This document shows, piece after piece, positions 63,371-64,000 of a DNA stretch of 64,000 nt (position 1 is the stretch's first letter; every line of letters begins with the position of its first letter). Source of the stretch: Christiangramia crocea (lineage in GTDB: Bacteria; Bacteroidota; Bacteroidia; Flavobacteriales; Flavobacteriaceae); NCBI RefSeq assembly GCF_022410465.1, contig NZ_JAJSON010000024.1, positions 1 to 64,000 on the forward strand, read 5' to 3'. The position numbers were made by a program, and so were the translations under genes. Below the pieces are notes generated by a model. It ran no database searches. It saw only the letters and a list, made by a program, of their open reading frames with translations, and had not been told where the DNA came from.

Positions 63371-64000
63371 TTTCCAGTATTTTTAAATTTTCATTCTGAG
63401 TTATTCCGTTTAATACATCTTTTATATGATTCGTCTTTTCCATTTCCTGAAAGACCTCTTCAAAATTATCGGCTTCCATAAGCTGCCTGAAGTGCTTCAG
63501 ATTTGAAATATATTCATCCAAAGTTTCCATCACATTTTTCTTATTCTGCCTGAATATGGGCGTCCACATTTCCGGCGAACTTTTTGCCAGTCTTACCGTA
63601 GAAGCAAAACCACTACCCGCCAGGTCAAAAATATCTCTCTCGTTCTTCTCTTTTTCCAGCACAGTCTTCCCAAGCATAAAAGAACTTATATGCGATAAAT
63701 GCGAAACATAAGCGATATGACGATCATGGGAAACAGGATCCATATACCTTATCCTCATTCCAATAGCATTAAATATTTCCAGGGCCTTTTCCTGAAGTTT
63801 AAAAGCTGTCTTTTCTATTTCACAAATTATATTGGTCTTGTATTTAAAAAGGCCGTGAAGTGCGGCTGACGGTCCCGAAAACTCTGTCCCCGCAATGGGA
63901 TGTCCCGCCAGGTAGTTTCGTCGCCTGGGGTGATCGGCCACCTTTAAACAAAGCTGTTCCTTGGTCGAACCGGCATCGGTCACTACACAGTCGTCATTAA
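63360..64000 (-). CDS. tyrA: Prephenate dehydrogenase TyrA (partial, start outside window)
   Basis: The frame runs to the window edge; the visible end encodes N-D-D-C-V-V-T-D-A-G-S-T-K, the strand after the nucleotide-binding fold. The catalytic His lies in GHPIAGTEFSGPSAA, and RHIAYVSHLSHISSFMLG and DLAGSGFASTVRLAKSSPEM match the helical domain. TyrA converts prephenate to 4-hydroxyphenylpyruvate. The first 70 or so residues are missing only because of the window limit. Confidence 0.93.
   Translation of the reverse strand, partial: NDDCVVTDAGSTKEQLCLKVADHPRRRNYLAGHPIAGTEFSGPSAALHGLFKYKTNIICEIEKTAFKLQEKALEIFNAIGMRIRYMDPVSHDRHIAYVSHLSHISSFMLGKTVLEKEKNERDIFDLAGSGFASTVRLAKSSPEMWTPIFRQNKKNVMETLDEYISNLKHFRQLMEADNFEEVFQEMEKTNHIKDVLNGITQNENLKILENGK

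Overview
The window looks like the chromosome of a marine-type Flavobacteriaceae member (Bacteroidota), close to Gramella/Christiangramia, Salegentibacter or Zunongwangia. The signs are a type IX secretion sorting domain on an SprB-repeat surface protein, a PorT homologue, a SusC/SusD polysaccharide utilisation locus (PUL), Bacteroidota -7 promoter boxes (TAnnTTTG) ahead of many genes, few Shine-Dalgarno sites, low GC, a fused DAHP synthase/chorismate mutase, and a primary sigma factor without region 1.1. The genus is inferred from protein character and was not tested. No insertion sequence, prophage, CRISPR array or rRNA operon was seen.

Layout. 1-6639: 3' part of a giant SprB-repeat/LamG/T9SS protein. 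6641-24733: housekeeping genes (rsmG, aminotransferase, trkH-trkA, ubiE-porT, a TrmH-type methyltransferase, a TamA/BamA-like lipoprotein, fbaA, accD, rpsO, pnp, rpoD, a BLUF photoreceptor, rpe-ypdA). 25414-34912, + strand: a carbohydrate block with an MFS sugar porter, a frameshifted GH32 fructosidase and a lone glycosyltransferase, then tRNA-Arg/yqeY (minus strand), then a secreted esterase, a secreted PHP-domain protein and a GH2 enzyme. 34969-52266, minus strand: a PUL read as membrane LuxR-type regulator, susC, susD, a double-LamG lipoprotein, two tandem GH144 lipoproteins, an esterase, GH43-F5/8C-FN3 and a BglX-type GH3. A divergent S1 sulfatase lipoprotein follows at 52360-54060. 54335-54896: two tandem small acidic lipoproteins. 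54942-64000: housekeeping genes, mostly minus strand (polyprenyl synthase, rlmN, queA, aroA, small membrane protein, mazG-like, dtd, rsgA, a secreted protein on +, DAHP synthase/chorismate mutase, partial tyrA).

How the parts fit. The PUL has surface capture and import (SusCD, LamG protein), surface endo-cleavage (twin GH144), periplasmic finishing (GH3, GH43, GH2, esterases), a sensor-regulator and a sulfatase. GH144 is known for endo-beta-1,2-glucanase activity and BglX-type GH3 enzymes for beta-glucosidase activity that can include sophorose, so a beta-1,2-linked or decorated glucan is the best guess. The sulfatase, esterase and GH43 suggest extra decorations or a different heteropolymer. 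The neighbouring MFS/GH32 pair suggests fructan or sucrose use, but its GH32 is interrupted by a one-base frameshift.

Most notable observations: the GH144-centred PUL with a candidate susC operator; the GH32 frameshift; an AccD without any of the four zinc-ribbon cysteines; two tandem lipoproteins built on 11-residue repeats; a 24-bp perfect palindrome after the sulfatase gene; and twin hairpins with the same loop after rpoD. I did not find a clearly unprecedented system; the PUL is the best candidate for new biology.
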